Positions 7,248 through 16,246 are shown, numbered from the stretch's first letter. The stretch is 64,000 nt of DNA from Hydractinia symbiolongicarpus (GCF_029227915.1 NC_079881.1:9734001-9798000); one strand, 5' to 3'. Translations and numbers: made by a program. The notes: generated by a model from the letters alone, not told the origin.

Positions 7248-7338
7248 CAATGAATTTTGGAACCGATGACGAAGGAAAGCAATACAAGGCTAAAATAGCT
7301 AGAGAAAAAAGCAAAAACATGTCGCTTGTTAGTTGCCA

Positions 7339-7411
7339 GATTCCGTAGTGTAGTGGTTATCACGTGCGCTTAACACGCGCAAGGTCCCCGGTTCGAGCCC
7401 GGGCGGAATCA
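7339..7411 (+). tRNA. tRNA-Val (AAC)
   Basis: Unit 13, consensus AAC copy. Confidence 0.93.
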
Positions 7412-7451
7412 TTGATGTTTCCGCGAAGCGAACCTCGGAAGAGCCTCTGTA

Positions 7452-7523
7452 GGTTCCATGGTGTAATGGTTAGCACTCAGGACTCTGAATCCTGCGATCC
7501 GAGTTCAAGTCTCGGTGGAACCT
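7452..7523 (+). tRNA. tRNA-Gln (CTG)
   Basis: Unit 13, consensus. Confidence 0.93.
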
Positions 7524-7654
7524 GTGCCGTTATTTGTGCCTCGGAAGCACCTTCTGGGCGTTTGGAAGCAACGACACTTCAAATATTTTAGTCATTTGCA
7601 AGAAGACATTGTAATAACAACGTTCTTCTGAAATGCATCGGATTAGGGCACAGT

Positions 7655-7727
7655 GCCTTGTTAGCGCAGTAGGCAGCGCAACAGTCTCATAATCTGAAGG
7701 TCATGAGTTCGATCCTCACACAGGGCA
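7655..7727 (+). tRNA. tRNA-Met (CAT), elongator
   Basis: Unit 13. Bases 26-27 GT to AA give an A27-A43 mismatch. Confidence 0.75.
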
Positions 7728-7791
7728 AGGCTTTTAAATGCCGCAGTGAATCAAATGTTTGACGCCTATTACAAAACTAGCAACTTAACAA

Positions 7792-7864
7792 TGATTCCGC
7801 CCGGGCTCGAACCTGGGACCTTGCGCGTGTGAAGCGCACGTGATAACCGCTACACTACGGAATC
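7792..7864 (-). tRNA. tRNA-Val (CAC)
   Basis: Unit 13. One T-stem change. Confidence 0.85.
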
Positions 7865-7955
7865 CAATGTATTTTGGAACCTATGACGAAGGAAAGCAAT
7901 ACAAGGCTAAAATAGCTAGAGAAAAAAGCAAAAACATGTCGCTTGTTAGGTGCCA

Positions 7956-8028
7956 TATTCCGTAGTGTAGTGTTTATCACGTGCGCTTTACACGCGCAAG
8001 GTCCCCGGTTCGAGCCCGGGCGGAATCA
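7956..8028 (+). tRNA. tRNA-Val (TAC)
   Basis: Unit 14. G1 is T (T1-C72 mismatch) and one D-loop G of the A box is T. Confidence 0.7.
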
Positions 8029-8068
8029 TTGATGTTTCCGCGAAGCGAACCTCGGAAGAGCGTCTGTA

Positions 8069-8140
8069 GGTTTCATGGTGTAATGGCTAGCACTCAGGAC
8101 TCTGAATCCTGCGATCCGAGTTCAAGTCTCGGTGGAACCT
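8069..8140 (+). tRNA. tRNA-Gln (CTG)
   Basis: Unit 14. C5 to T in the acceptor (wobble) and one D-loop T to C. Confidence 0.82.
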
Positions 8141-8271
8141 GTGCCGTTATTTGTGCCTCGGAAGCACCTATTGGGCGTTTGGAAGCAACGGCACTTCAAA
8201 TATTTTAGTCATTTGCAAGAAGACATTGTAATAACAACGTTCTTCTGAAATGCATCGGATTAGGGCACAGT

Positions 8272-8344
8272 GCCTTGTTAGTGCAGTAGGCAGCGCGTCA
8301 GTCTTATAATCTGAAGGTCGTGAGTTCGATCCTCACACAGGGCA
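8272..8344 (+). tRNA. tRNA with Met body and TAT anticodon (Ile-type)
   Basis: Unit 14. The loop reads CTTATAA, so the anticodon is TAT, which reads AUA isoleucine. The rest is the elongator Met gene with C11 to T. Confidence 0.75.
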
Positions 8345-8408
8345 AGGCTTTTAAAAGCCGCAGTGAATCAAATTTTTGACGCCTATTACAAAACTAGCAA
8401 CTCAACAA

Positions 8409-8481
8409 TGATTCCGCCCGGGCTCGAACCGGGGACCTTGCGCCTGTGAAGCGCACGTGATAACCGCTACACTACGGAATC
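8409..8481 (-). tRNA. tRNA-Val (CAC)
   Basis: Unit 14. Base 38 is G. Confidence 0.88.
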
Positions 8482-8572
8482 CAATGAATTTTGGAACCTA
8501 TGACGAAGGAAAGCAATACAAAGCTAAAATAGCTAGAGGTAAAAGCAAAAACATGTCGCTTTTTAGTTGGCA

Positions 8573-8645
8573 GATTCCGTAGTGTAGTGCTTATCACGTG
8601 CGCTTAACACGCACAAGGTCCCCGGTTCGAGCCCGGGCGGAATCA
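8573..8645 (+). tRNA. tRNA-Val (AAC)
   Basis: Unit 15. D-loop G to C in the A box and one anticodon-stem mismatch. Confidence 0.75.
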
Positions 8646-8685
8646 TTGATGTTTTCGCAAAGCGAACCTCGGAAGAGCCTCTGTA

Positions 8686-8757
8686 GGTTCCATGGTGTAA
8701 TGGTTAGCACTCAGGATTCTGAATCCTGCGATCCGAGTTCAAGTCTCGGTGGAACCT
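8686..8757 (+). tRNA. tRNA-Gln (CTG)
   Basis: Unit 15. Base 32 is T. Its trailer carries the fully paired hairpin variant at 8779-8797. Confidence 0.88.
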
Positions 8758-8888
8758 GTGCCGTTAGTTGTGCCTCGGAAACACCTATTCGGTGTTTGGA
8801 AGCAACGGCACTTCAAATATTTTAGTCAGTTGCAAGAAGACATTGTAATAACAACGTTCTTCTGAAATGCATCGGACTAGGGCACAGT

Positions 8889-8961
8889 GCCTTGTTAGCG
8901 CAGTAGGCAGCGCGTCAGTCTCATAATCTGAAGGTCGTGAGTTCGATCCTCACACAGGGCA
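8889..8961 (+). tRNA. tRNA-Met (CAT), elongator
   Basis: Unit 15, consensus. Confidence 0.93.
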
Positions 8962-9025
8962 AGGCTTTTAAAAGCCGCTGTGAATCAGATGTTTGATGCC
9001 TATTACAAAACTAGCAACTCAACAA

Positions 9026-9098
9026 TGATTCCGCCCGGGCTCGAACTGGGGACCTTGGGCGTGTGAAGCGCACGTGATAACCGCTACACTACGGAATC
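9026..9098 (-). tRNA. tRNA-Val (CAC)
   Basis: Unit 15. One T-stem change and one anticodon-stem change. Confidence 0.75.
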
Positions 9099-9191
9099 CA
9101 ATGAATTTTGGAACCGATGGCGAAGGAAAGCAATACAAGGCTAAAATAGCTAGAAAAAAAAGCAAAAACATGTCGCTTGATAGTTTTGCCA

Positions 9192-9264
9192 CATTCCGTA
9201 GTGTTGTGGTTATCACGTGCGTTTAACACGCGCAAAGTCCCCGGTTCGAGCCCGGGCGGAATCA
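9192..9264 (+). tRNA. tRNA-Val (AAC)
   Basis: Unit 16. G1 is C (C1-C72 mismatch); C31 to T leaves a wobble. Confidence 0.7.
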
Positions 9265-9304
9265 TTGATGTTTCCGCGAAGCAAAAGTCGGAAGAGCCTC
9301 TGTA

Positions 9305-9376
9305 GGTTCCATGGTGTAATGGTTAGCACTCAGGACTCTGAATCCTGCGATCCGAGTTCAAGTCTCGGCGGAACCT
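9305..9376 (+). tRNA. tRNA-Gln (CTG)
   Basis: Unit 16. T66 to C breaks A7-T66. Confidence 0.82.
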
Positions 9377-9507
9377 GTGCCGTTAGTTGTGCCTTGGAAG
9401 CAACTATTGGGCGTTGGGAAGCAACGGCACTTCAAATATTTTAGTCATTTGCAAGGAGACATTGTAATAACAACGTTCTTCTGAAATGCATGGGATTAGG
9501 GCACAGT

Positions 9508-9580
9508 GCCTTGTTAGCGCAGTAGGCAGCGCGTCAGTCTCATAATCTGAAGGTCGTGAGTTCGATCCTCCCACAGGGCA
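9508..9580 (+). tRNA. tRNA-Met (CAT), elongator
   Basis: Unit 16. One T-stem A to C change. Confidence 0.82.
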
Positions 9581-9644
9581 AGGCTTTTAAAAGCCGCAGT
9601 GAATCAAATGTTTGACGCCTATTACAAAACTAGCAACTCAACAA

Positions 9645-9717
9645 TGATTCTGCCCGAGCTCGAACCGGGGACCTTGCGCGTGTGAAGCGCACGTGATAAC
9701 CGCTACAATACGTAATC
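9645..9717 (-). tRNA. tRNA-Val (CAC)
   Basis: Unit 16. First copy with the A5-G68 acceptor mismatch; G68 is A here and a D-arm base is changed. Confidence 0.75.
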
Positions 9718-9808
9718 CAATGGATTTTGGAACCTATGACGAAGGAAAGCAATACAAGGCTAAAATAGCTAGAGGAAAAAGCAAAAACATGTCGCTTGTT
9801 AGTTGCCA

Positions 9809-9881
9809 GATTCCGTAGTGTAGTGGTTATCACGTGCGCTTTACACGCGCAAGGTCCCCGGTTCGAGCCCGGGCGGAATCA
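9809..9881 (+). tRNA. tRNA-Val (TAC)
   Basis: Unit 17, consensus. Confidence 0.93.
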
Positions 9882-9921
9882 TTGATGTTTCCGCGAAGCG
9901 AACCTCGGAAGAGCCTCTGTA

Positions 9922-9993
9922 GGTTCCATGGTGTAATGGTTAGCACTCAGGACTCTGAATCCTGCGATCCGAGTTCAAGTCTCGGTGGAACCT
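9922..9993 (+). tRNA. tRNA-Gln (CTG)
   Basis: Unit 17, consensus. Confidence 0.93.
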
Positions 9994-10124
9994 GTGCCGT
10001 TAGTTGTGCCTTGGAAGCACCAATTGGGCGTTTGGAAGCAACGGCACTTGAAATATTTTAGTCATTTGCAAGAAGACATTGTAATAACAACGTTCTTCTG
10101 AAATGCATCGGATTAGGGCACAGT

Positions 10125-10197
10125 GCCTTGTTAGCGCAGTAGGCAGCGCGTCAGTCTCATAATCTGAAGGTCGTGAGTTCGATCCTTACACAGGGCA
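10125..10197 (+). tRNA. tRNA-Met (CAT), elongator
   Basis: Unit 17. One T-stem C to T change (wobble). Confidence 0.88.
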
Positions 10198-10261
10198 AGG
10201 CTTTTAAAAGCCGCAGTGAATCAAATGTTTGACGCCTATTACAAAACTAGCAACTCAACAA

Positions 10262-10334
10262 TGATGCCGCCCGGGCTCGAACAGGGGACCTTGCGCGTGT
10301 GAAGCGCACGTGATAACCGCTACACTACGGAATC
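10262..10334 (-). tRNA. tRNA-Val (CAC)
   Basis: Unit 17. Acceptor and T-stem changes (GATGCC end, ACAGGGG). Confidence 0.72.
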
Positions 10335-10425
10335 CAATGAACTTTGGAACCTATGACGAAGGAGAGCAATACAAGGCTAAAATAGCTAGAGAAAAAAGCA
10401 AAAACATGTCGCTTTTTAGTTGCCA

Positions 10426-10501
10426 AATTCCGTAGTGTAGTGGTGGTTATCACGTGCGCTTAACACGCGCAAGGTCCCCGGTTCGAGCCCGGGCGGAATC
10501 A
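10426..10501 (+). tRNA. tRNA-Val (AAC), 3-nt D-loop insertion
   Basis: Unit 18. A TGG duplication lengthens the D-loop and A box, making the gene 76 nt; G1 is A. Confidence 0.65.
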
Positions 10502-10505
10502 TTGA

Positions 10506-10510
10506 TTTTT
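10506..10510 (+). terminator. T5 terminator 5 nt after Val (units 18, 21, 27 type)
   Basis: Unlike most units, which have TTT here, this one has TTTTT, so Val should end before Gln. The same run is present in units 21 and 27. Confidence 0.75.
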
Positions 10511-10541
10511 CAGCGAAGCGAACCTCGGAAGAGCCTGTGTA

Positions 10542-10613
10542 GGTTCCATGGTGTAATGGTTAGCACTCAGGACTCTGAATCCTGCGATCCGAGTTCAAGT
10601 CTCGGTGGAACCT
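10542..10613 (+). tRNA. tRNA-Gln (CTG)
   Basis: Unit 18, consensus. Confidence 0.93.
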
Positions 10614-10744
10614 GTGCCGTTATTTGTGCCTTGGAAGCACCTATTGGGCGTTTGGAAGCAACGGCACTTCAAATATTTTAGTCATTTGCAAGAAGACATT
10701 GTAATAACAACGTTCTTCTGAAATGCATCGGATTAGGGCACAGT

Positions 10745-10817
10745 GCCTTGTTAGTGCAGTAGGCAGCGCGTCAGTCTTATAATATGAAGGTCGTGAGTTC
10801 GATCCTCACACAGGGCA
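10745..10817 (+). tRNA. tRNA with Met body and TAT anticodon (Ile-type)
   Basis: Unit 18. Loop CTTATAA; C40 to A adds a G30-A40 mismatch. Confidence 0.68.
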
Positions 10818-10881
10818 AGGCTTTTAAAAGCCGCAGTGAATCAAATTTTTGACGCCTATTACAAAAGTAGCAACTCAACAA

Positions 10882-10954
10882 TGATTCCGCCCGGGCTCGA
10901 ACCGGGGACCTTGCGCCTGTGAAGCGCACGTGATAACCGCTACACTACGGAATC
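10882..10954 (-). tRNA. tRNA-Val (CAC)
   Basis: Unit 18. Base 38 is G. Confidence 0.88.
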
Positions 10955-11047
10955 CAATGAATTTTGGAACCTATGACGAAGGAAAGCAATACAAAGCTAA
11001 AATAGCTAGAGGTAAAAGCAAAAACATGTCGCTTGTTAGTTTTGCCA

Positions 11048-11120
11048 CATTCCGTAGTGTTGTGGTTATCACGTGCGTTTAACACGCGCAAAGTCCCCGG
11101 TTCGAGCCCGGGCGGAATCA
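11048..11120 (+). tRNA. tRNA-Val (AAC)
   Basis: Unit 19. C1 copy as unit 16. Confidence 0.7.
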
Positions 11121-11160
11121 TTGATGTTTCCGCGAAGCGAAAGTCGGAAGAGCCTCTGTA

Positions 11161-11232
11161 GGTTCCATGGTGTAATGGTTAGCACTCAGGACTCTGAATC
11201 CTGCGATCCGAGTTCAAGTCTCGGCGGAACCT
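11161..11232 (+). tRNA. tRNA-Gln (CTG)
   Basis: Unit 19. C66 as unit 16. Confidence 0.82.
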
Positions 11233-11363
11233 GTGCCGTTAGTTGTGCCTTGGAAGCAACTATTGGGCGTTGGGAAGCAACGGCACTTCAAATATTTTAG
11301 TCATTTGCAAGGAGACATTGTAATAACAACGTTCTTCTGAAATGCATGGGATTAGGGCACAGT

Positions 11364-11436
11364 GCCTTGTTAGCGCAGTAGGCGGCGCGTCAGTCTCATA
11401 ATCTGAAGGTCGTGAGTTCGATCCTCCCACAGGGCA
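11364..11436 (+). tRNA. tRNA-Met (CAT), elongator
   Basis: Unit 19. D-loop A to G and T-stem A to C. Confidence 0.8.
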
Positions 11437-11500
11437 AGGCTTTTAAAAGCCGCAGTGAATCAAATGTTTGACGCCTATTACAAAACTAGCAACTCAACAA

Positions 11501-11573
11501 TGATTCTGCCCGAGCTCGAACCCGGGACCTTGCGCGTGTGAAGCGCACGTGATAACCGCTACACTACGTAATC
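11501..11573 (-). tRNA. tRNA-Val (CAC)
   Basis: Unit 19. A5 type. Confidence 0.8.
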
Positions 11574-11664
11574 CAATGGATTTTGGAACCTATGACGAAG
11601 GAAAGCAATACAAGGCTAAAATAGCTAGAGAAAAAAGCAAAAACATGTCGCTTGTTAGTTGCCA

Positions 11665-11737
11665 GATTCCGTAGTGTAGTGGTTATCACGTGCGCTTTAC
11701 ACGCGCAAGGTCCCCGGTTCGAGCCCGGGCGGAATCA
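11665..11737 (+). tRNA. tRNA-Val (TAC)
   Basis: Unit 20, consensus. Confidence 0.93.
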
Positions 11738-11777
11738 TTGATGTTTCCGCGAAGCGAACCTCGGAAGAGCCTCCGTA

Positions 11778-11849
11778 GGTTCCATGGTGTAATGGTTAGC
11801 ACTCAGGACTCTGAATCCTGCGATCCGAGTTCAAGTCTCGGTGGAACCT
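11778..11849 (+). tRNA. tRNA-Gln (CTG)
   Basis: Unit 20, consensus. Confidence 0.93.
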
Positions 11850-11980
11850 GTGCCGTTAGTTGTGCCTCGGAAGCACCAATTGGGCGTTTGGAAGCAACGG
11901 CACTTGAAATATTTTAGTCATTTGCAAGAAGACATTGTAATAACAACGTTCTTCTGAAATGCATCGGATTAGGGCACAGT

Positions 11981-12053
11981 GCCTTGTTAGCGCAGTAGGC
12001 AGCGCGTCAGTCTCATAATCTGAAGGTCGTGAGTTCGATCCTTACACAGGGCA
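11981..12053 (+). tRNA. tRNA-Met (CAT), elongator
   Basis: Unit 20. T-stem wobble as unit 17. Confidence 0.88.
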
Positions 12054-12117
12054 AGGCTTTTAAAAGCCGCAGTGAATCAAATGTTTGACGCCTATTACAA
12101 AACTAGCAACTCAACAA

Positions 12118-12190
12118 TGATGCCGCCCGGGCTCGAACAGGGGACCTTGCGCGTGTGAAGCGCACGTGATAACCGCTACACTACGGAATC
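12118..12190 (-). tRNA. tRNA-Val (CAC)
   Basis: Unit 20. Same changes as unit 17. Confidence 0.72.
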
Positions 12191-12281
12191 CAATGAACTT
12201 TGGAACCTATGACGAAGGAGAGCAATACAAGGCTAAAATAGCTAGAGAAAAAAGCAAAAACATGTCGCTTTTTAGTTGCCA

Positions 12282-12354
12282 GATTCCGTAGTGTAGTGGT
12301 TATCACGTGCGCTTAACACGCGCAAGGTCCCCGGTTCGAGCCCGGGCGGAATCA
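12282..12354 (+). tRNA. tRNA-Val (AAC)
   Basis: Unit 21, consensus AAC copy followed by T5. Confidence 0.93.
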
Positions 12355-12394
12355 TTGATTTTTCAGCGAAGCGAACCTCGGAAGAGCCTCTGTA

Positions 12395-12466
12395 GGTTCC
12401 ATGGTGTAATGGTTAGCACTCAGGACTCTGAATCCTGCGATCCGAGTTCAAGTCTCGGTGGATCCT
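12395..12466 (+). tRNA. tRNA-Gln (CTG)
   Basis: Unit 21. A70 to T breaks T3-A70. Confidence 0.78.
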
Positions 12467-12597
12467 GTGCCGTTATTTGTGCCTCGGAAGCACCTATTGG
12501 GCGTTTGGAAGCAACGGCACTTCAAATATTTTAGTCATTTGCAAGAAAACATTGTAATAACAACGTTCTTCTGAAATGCATCGGATTAGGTCACAGT

Positions 12598-12670
12598 GCA
12601 TTGTTAGCGCAGTAGGCAGCGCGTCAGTCTCATAATCTGAAGGTCATGAGTTCGATCCTCACACAGGGCA
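12598..12670 (+). tRNA. tRNA-Met (CAT), elongator
   Basis: Unit 21. C3 to A breaks C3-G70; one variable-loop change. Confidence 0.75.
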
Positions 12671-12734
12671 AGGCTTTTAAATGCCGCAGTGAATCAAATG
12701 TTTGACGCCTATTACAAAACTAGCAACTTAACAA

Positions 12735-12807
12735 TGATTCCGCCCGGGCTCGAACCTGGGACCTTGCGCGTGTGAAGCGCACGTGATAACCGCTACACTA
12801 CGGAATC
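12735..12807 (-). tRNA. tRNA-Val (CAC)
   Basis: Unit 21. One T-stem change as unit 13. Confidence 0.85.
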
Positions 12808-12898
12808 CAATGTATTTTGGAACCTATGACGAAGGAAAGCAATACAAGGCTAAAATAGCTAGAGAAAAAAGCAAAAACATGTCGCTTGTTAGGTGCCA

Positions 12899-12971
12899 TA
12901 TTCCGTAGTGTAGTGTTTATCACGTGCGCTTTACACGCGCAAGGTCCCCGGTTCGAGCCCGGGCGGAATCA
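12899..12971 (+). tRNA. tRNA-Val (TAC)
   Basis: Unit 22. T1 and A-box change as unit 14. Confidence 0.7.
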
Positions 12972-13011
12972 TTGATGTTTCCCCGAAGCGAACCTCGGAA
13001 GAGCGTCTGTA

Positions 13012-13083
13012 GGTTTCATGGTGTAATGGCTAGCACTCAGGACTCTGAATCCTGCGATCCGAGTTCAAGTCTCGGTGGAACCT
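13012..13083 (+). tRNA. tRNA-Gln (CTG)
   Basis: Unit 22. T5 and D-loop C as unit 14. Confidence 0.82.
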
Positions 13084-13214
13084 GTGCCGTTATTTGTGCC
13101 TCGGAAGCACCTATTGGGCGTTTGGAAGCAACGGCACTTCAAATATTTTAGTCATTTGCAAGAAGACATTGTAATAACAACGTTCTTCTGAAATGCATCG
13201 GATTAGGGCACAGT

Positions 13215-13287
13215 GCCTTGTTAGTGCAGTAGGCAGCGCGTCAGACTTATAATATGAAGGTCGTGAGTTCGATCCTCACACAGGGCA
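13215..13287 (+). tRNA. tRNA with Met body and TAT anticodon (Ile-type)
   Basis: Unit 22. Loop CTTATAA with T31 to A, which gains an A31-T39 pair, and C40 to A, which loses one. Confidence 0.68.
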
Positions 13288-13351
13288 AGGCTTTTAAAAG
13301 CCGCAGTGAATCAAATTTTTGACGCCTATTACAAAAGTAGCAACTCAACAA

Positions 13352-13424
13352 TGATTCCGCCCGGGCTCGAACCGGGGACCTTGCGCCTGTGAAGCGCACG
13401 TGATAACCGCTACACTACGGAATC
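13352..13424 (-). tRNA. tRNA-Val (CAC)
   Basis: Unit 22. Base 38 is G. Confidence 0.88.
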
Positions 13425-13515
13425 CAATGAATTTTGGAACCTATGACGAAGGAAAGCAATACAAAGCTAAAATAGCTAGAGGTAAAAGCAAAAACATGTC
13501 GCTTTTTAGTTGCCA

Positions 13516-13545
13516 GATTCCGTAGTGTAGTGCTTATCACGTGCG
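13516..13545 (+). pseudogene. tRNA-Val 5' fragment (55-bp deletion)
   Basis: Unit 23. The gene stops after the 5' anticodon stem and joins the leader of Gln. Compared with units 15 and 29, 55 bp are missing, including the anticodon, T-arm and B box. A short CGC stretch occurs at both ends of the missing part. Confidence 0.88.
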
Positions 13546-13573
13546 CAAAGCGAACCTCGGAAGAGCCTCTGTA

Positions 13574-13645
13574 GGTTCCATGGTGTAATGGTTAGCACTC
13601 AGGATTCTGAATCCTGCGATCCGAGTTCAAGTCTCGGTGGAACCT
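13574..13645 (+). tRNA. tRNA-Gln (CTG)
   Basis: Unit 23. Base 32 is T, as units 15 and 29. Confidence 0.88.
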
Positions 13646-13776
13646 GTGCCGTTAGTTGTGCCTCGGAAACACCTATTCGGTGTTTGGAAGCAACGGCACT
13701 TCAAATATTTTAGTCATTTGCAAGAAGACATTGTATTAACAACGTTCTTCTGAAATGCATCGGACTAGGGCACAGT

Positions 13777-13849
13777 GCCTTGTTAGCGCAGTAGGCAGCG
13801 CGTCAGTCTCATAATCTGAAGGTCGTGAGTTCGATCCTCACACAGGGCA
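13777..13849 (+). tRNA. tRNA-Met (CAT), elongator
   Basis: Unit 23, consensus. Confidence 0.93.
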
Positions 13850-13913
13850 AGGCTTTTAAAAGCCGCAGTGAATCAGATGTTTGATGCCTATTACAAAACT
13901 AGCAACTCAACAA

Positions 13914-13986
13914 TGATTCCGCCCGGGCTCGAACTGGGGACCTTGGGCGTGTGAAGCGCACGTGATAACCGCTACACTACGGAATC
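13914..13986 (-). tRNA. tRNA-Val (CAC)
   Basis: Unit 23. T-stem and anticodon-stem changes as unit 15. Confidence 0.75.
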
Positions 13987-14079
13987 CAATGAATTTTGGA
14001 ACCGATGGCGAAGGAAAGCAATACAAGGCTAAAATAGTTAGAAAAAAAAGCAAAAACATGTCGCTTGTTAGTTTTGCCA

Positions 14080-14152
14080 CATTCCGTAGTGTTGTGGTTA
14101 TCACGTGCGTTTAACACGCGCAAAGTCCCCGGTTCGAGCCCGGGCGGAATCA
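14080..14152 (+). tRNA. tRNA-Val (AAC)
   Basis: Unit 24. C1 copy. Confidence 0.7.
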
Positions 14153-14192
14153 TTGATGTTTCCGCGAAGCGAACCTCGGAAGAGCCTCTGTA

Positions 14193-14264
14193 GGTTCCAT
14201 GGTGTAATGGTTAGCACTCAGGACTCTGAATCCTGCGATCCGAGTTCAAGTCTCGGCGGAACCT
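14193..14264 (+). tRNA. tRNA-Gln (CTG)
   Basis: Unit 24. C66. Confidence 0.82.
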
Positions 14265-14395
14265 GTGCCGTTAGTTGTGCCTTGGAAGCAACTATTGGGC
14301 GTTGGGAAGCAACGGCACTTCAAATATTTTAGTCATTTGCAAGGAGACATTGTAATAACAACGTTCTTCTGAAATGCATCGGATGAGGGCCCAGT

Positions 14396-14468
14396 GCCTT
14401 GTTAGCGCAGTAGGCAGCGCGTCAGTCTCATAATCTGAAGGTCGTGAGTTCGATCCTCCCACAGGGCA
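14396..14468 (+). tRNA. tRNA-Met (CAT), elongator
   Basis: Unit 24. One T-stem A to C change. Confidence 0.82.
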
Positions 14469-14532
14469 AGGCTTTTAAAAGCCGCAGTGAATCAAATGTT
14501 TGACGCCTATTACAAAACTAGCAACTCAACAA

Positions 14533-14605
14533 TGATTCTGCCCGAGCTCGAACCGGGGACCTTGCGCGTGTGAAGCGCACGTGATAACCGCTACACTACG
14601 TAATC
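14533..14605 (-). tRNA. tRNA-Val (CAC)
   Basis: Unit 24. A5 type. Confidence 0.8.
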
Positions 14606-14696
14606 CAATGGATTTTGGAACCTATGACGAAGGAAAGCAATACAAGGCTAAAATAGATAGAGAAAAAAGCAAAAACATGTCGCTTGTTAGTTGCCA

Positions 14697-14769
14697 GATT
14701 CCGTAGTGTAGTGGTTATCACGTGCGCTTTACACGCGCAAGGTCCTCGGTTCGAGCCCGGGCGGAGTCA
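14697..14769 (+). tRNA. tRNA-Val (TAC)
   Basis: Unit 25. One T-stem wobble and A70 to G. Confidence 0.82.
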
Positions 14770-14809
14770 TTGATGCTTCTGCGAAGCGAACCTCGGAAGA
14801 GCCTCTGTA

Positions 14810-14881
14810 GGTTCCATGGTGTAATGGTTACCACTCAGGACTTTGAATCCTGCGATCCGAGTTCAAGTCTCGGTGGAACCT
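14810..14881 (+). tRNA. tRNA-Gln (TTG)
   Basis: Unit 25. Loop CTTTGAA gives anticodon TTG (codon CAA); D-stem G22 to C. Confidence 0.82.
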
Positions 14882-15012
14882 GTGCCGTTATTTGTGCCTC
14901 GGAAGCACCTATTGGGCGTTTGGAAGCAACGGCACTTCAAATATTTTAGTCATTTGCAAGAAGACATTGCAATAACAACGTTCTTCTGAAATGCATCGGA
15001 TTAGGGCACAGT

Positions 15013-15085
15013 GCCTTGTTAGCGCAGTAGGCAGCGCGTCAGTCTCATAATCTGAAGGTCGTGAGTGCGATCCTCATACAGGGCA
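15013..15085 (+). tRNA. tRNA-Met (CAT), elongator
   Basis: Unit 25. T54 to G hits the B box; one T-stem change. Confidence 0.7.
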
Positions 15086-15149
15086 AGGCTTTTAAAAGCC
15101 GCAGTGAATCAAATGTTTGACGCCTATTACAAAACTAGCAACTCAACAA

Positions 15150-15222
15150 TGATTCCGCCCGAGCTCGAACCGGGGACCTTGCGCGTGTGAAGCGCACGTG
15201 ATAACCGCTACACTACGTAATC
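15150..15222 (-). tRNA. tRNA-Val (CAC)
   Basis: Unit 25. A5 type. Confidence 0.8.
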
Positions 15223-15313
15223 CAATGAATTTTGGAACCTATGACGAAGGAAAGCAATACAAGGCTAAAATAGCTATAGAAAAAAGCAAAAACATGTCGC
15301 TTGTTAGTTGCCA

Positions 15314-15386
15314 GATTCCGTTGTGTAGTGGTTATCACGTGCGCTTTACACGCGGAAGGTCCCCGGTTCGAGCCCGGGCGGAATCA
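15314..15386 (+). tRNA. tRNA-Val (TAC)
   Basis: Unit 26. A9 to T and an anticodon-stem C to G change. Confidence 0.75.
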
Positions 15387-15426
15387 TTGATGTTTCCGCG
15401 AAGCGAACCTCGGAAGAGCCTCTGTA

Positions 15427-15498
15427 GGTTCCATGGTGTAATGGTTAGCACTCAGGACTCTGAATCCTGCGATCCGAGTTCAAGTCTCGGTGGAACCT
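15427..15498 (+). tRNA. tRNA-Gln (CTG)
   Basis: Unit 26, consensus. Confidence 0.93.
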
Positions 15499-15629
15499 GT
15501 GCCGTTAGTTGTGCCTCGGAAGCACCAATTGGGCGTTTGGAAGCAACGGCACTTGAAATATTTTAGTCATTTGCAAGAAGACATTGTAATAACAACGTTC
15601 TTCTGAAATGCATCGGATTAGGACACAGT

Positions 15630-15702
15630 GCCTTGTTAGCGCAGTAGGCAGCGCGTCAGTCTCATAATCTGAAGGTCGTGAATTCGATCCTTACACAGGG
15701 CA
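15630..15702 (+). tRNA. tRNA-Met (CAT), elongator
   Basis: Unit 26. G53 to A and one T-stem C to T. Confidence 0.78.
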
Positions 15703-15766
15703 AGGCTTTTAAAAGCCGCAGTGAATCAAATGTTTGACGCCTATTACAAAACTAGCAACTCAACAA

Positions 15767-15839
15767 TGATGCCGCCCGGGCTCGAACAGGGGACCTTGCG
15801 CGTGTGAAGCGCACGTGATAACCGCTACACTACGGAATC
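15767..15839 (-). tRNA. tRNA-Val (CAC)
   Basis: Unit 26. Same changes as unit 17. Confidence 0.72.
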
Positions 15840-15930
15840 CAATGAACTTTGGAACCTATGACGAAGGAGAGCAATACAAGGCTAAAATAGCTAGAGAAAA
15901 AAGCAAAAACATGTCGCTTTTTAGTTGCCA

Positions 15931-16003
15931 AATTCCGTAGTGTAGTGGTTATCACGTGCGCTTAACACGCGCAAGGTCCCCGGTTCGAGCCCGGGCGGAA
16001 TCA
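15931..16003 (+). tRNA. tRNA-Val (AAC)
   Basis: Unit 27. G1 is A; followed by T5. Confidence 0.8.
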
Positions 16004-16043
16004 TTGATTTTTCAGCGAAGCCAACCTCGGAAGAGCCTCTGTA

Positions 16044-16115
16044 GGTTCCATGGTGTAATGGTTAGCACTCAGGACTCTGAATCCTGCGATCCGAGTTCAA
16101 GTCTCGGTGGAACCT
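16044..16115 (+). tRNA. tRNA-Gln (CTG)
   Basis: Unit 27, consensus. Confidence 0.93.
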
Positions 16116-16246
16116 GTGCCGTTATTTGTGCCTCGGAAGCACCTATTGGGCGTTTGGAAGCAACGGCACTTCAAATATTTTAGTCATTTGCAAGAAAACA
16201 TTGTAATAACAACGTTCTTCTGAAATGCATCGGATTAGGTCACAGT

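Larger units (their letters stand above)
5488..7338. repeat. Higher-order repeat A, copy 2 (units 10-12)
   Basis: Second copy of the 3-unit block, directly adjacent to the first. Confidence 0.85.
9192..11047. repeat. Higher-order repeat B, copy 1 (units 16-18)
   Basis: Units 16-18 share private changes with units 19-21 (C1 Val, CCCACAGG after Met, GATGCC in the - strand Val, T5 after Val) at an offset of 1853-1856 bp. Related units recur at 24 and 26-27. Confidence 0.8.
11048..12898. repeat. Higher-order repeat B, copy 2 (units 19-21)
   Basis: Adjacent second copy of the block. Confidence 0.8.
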
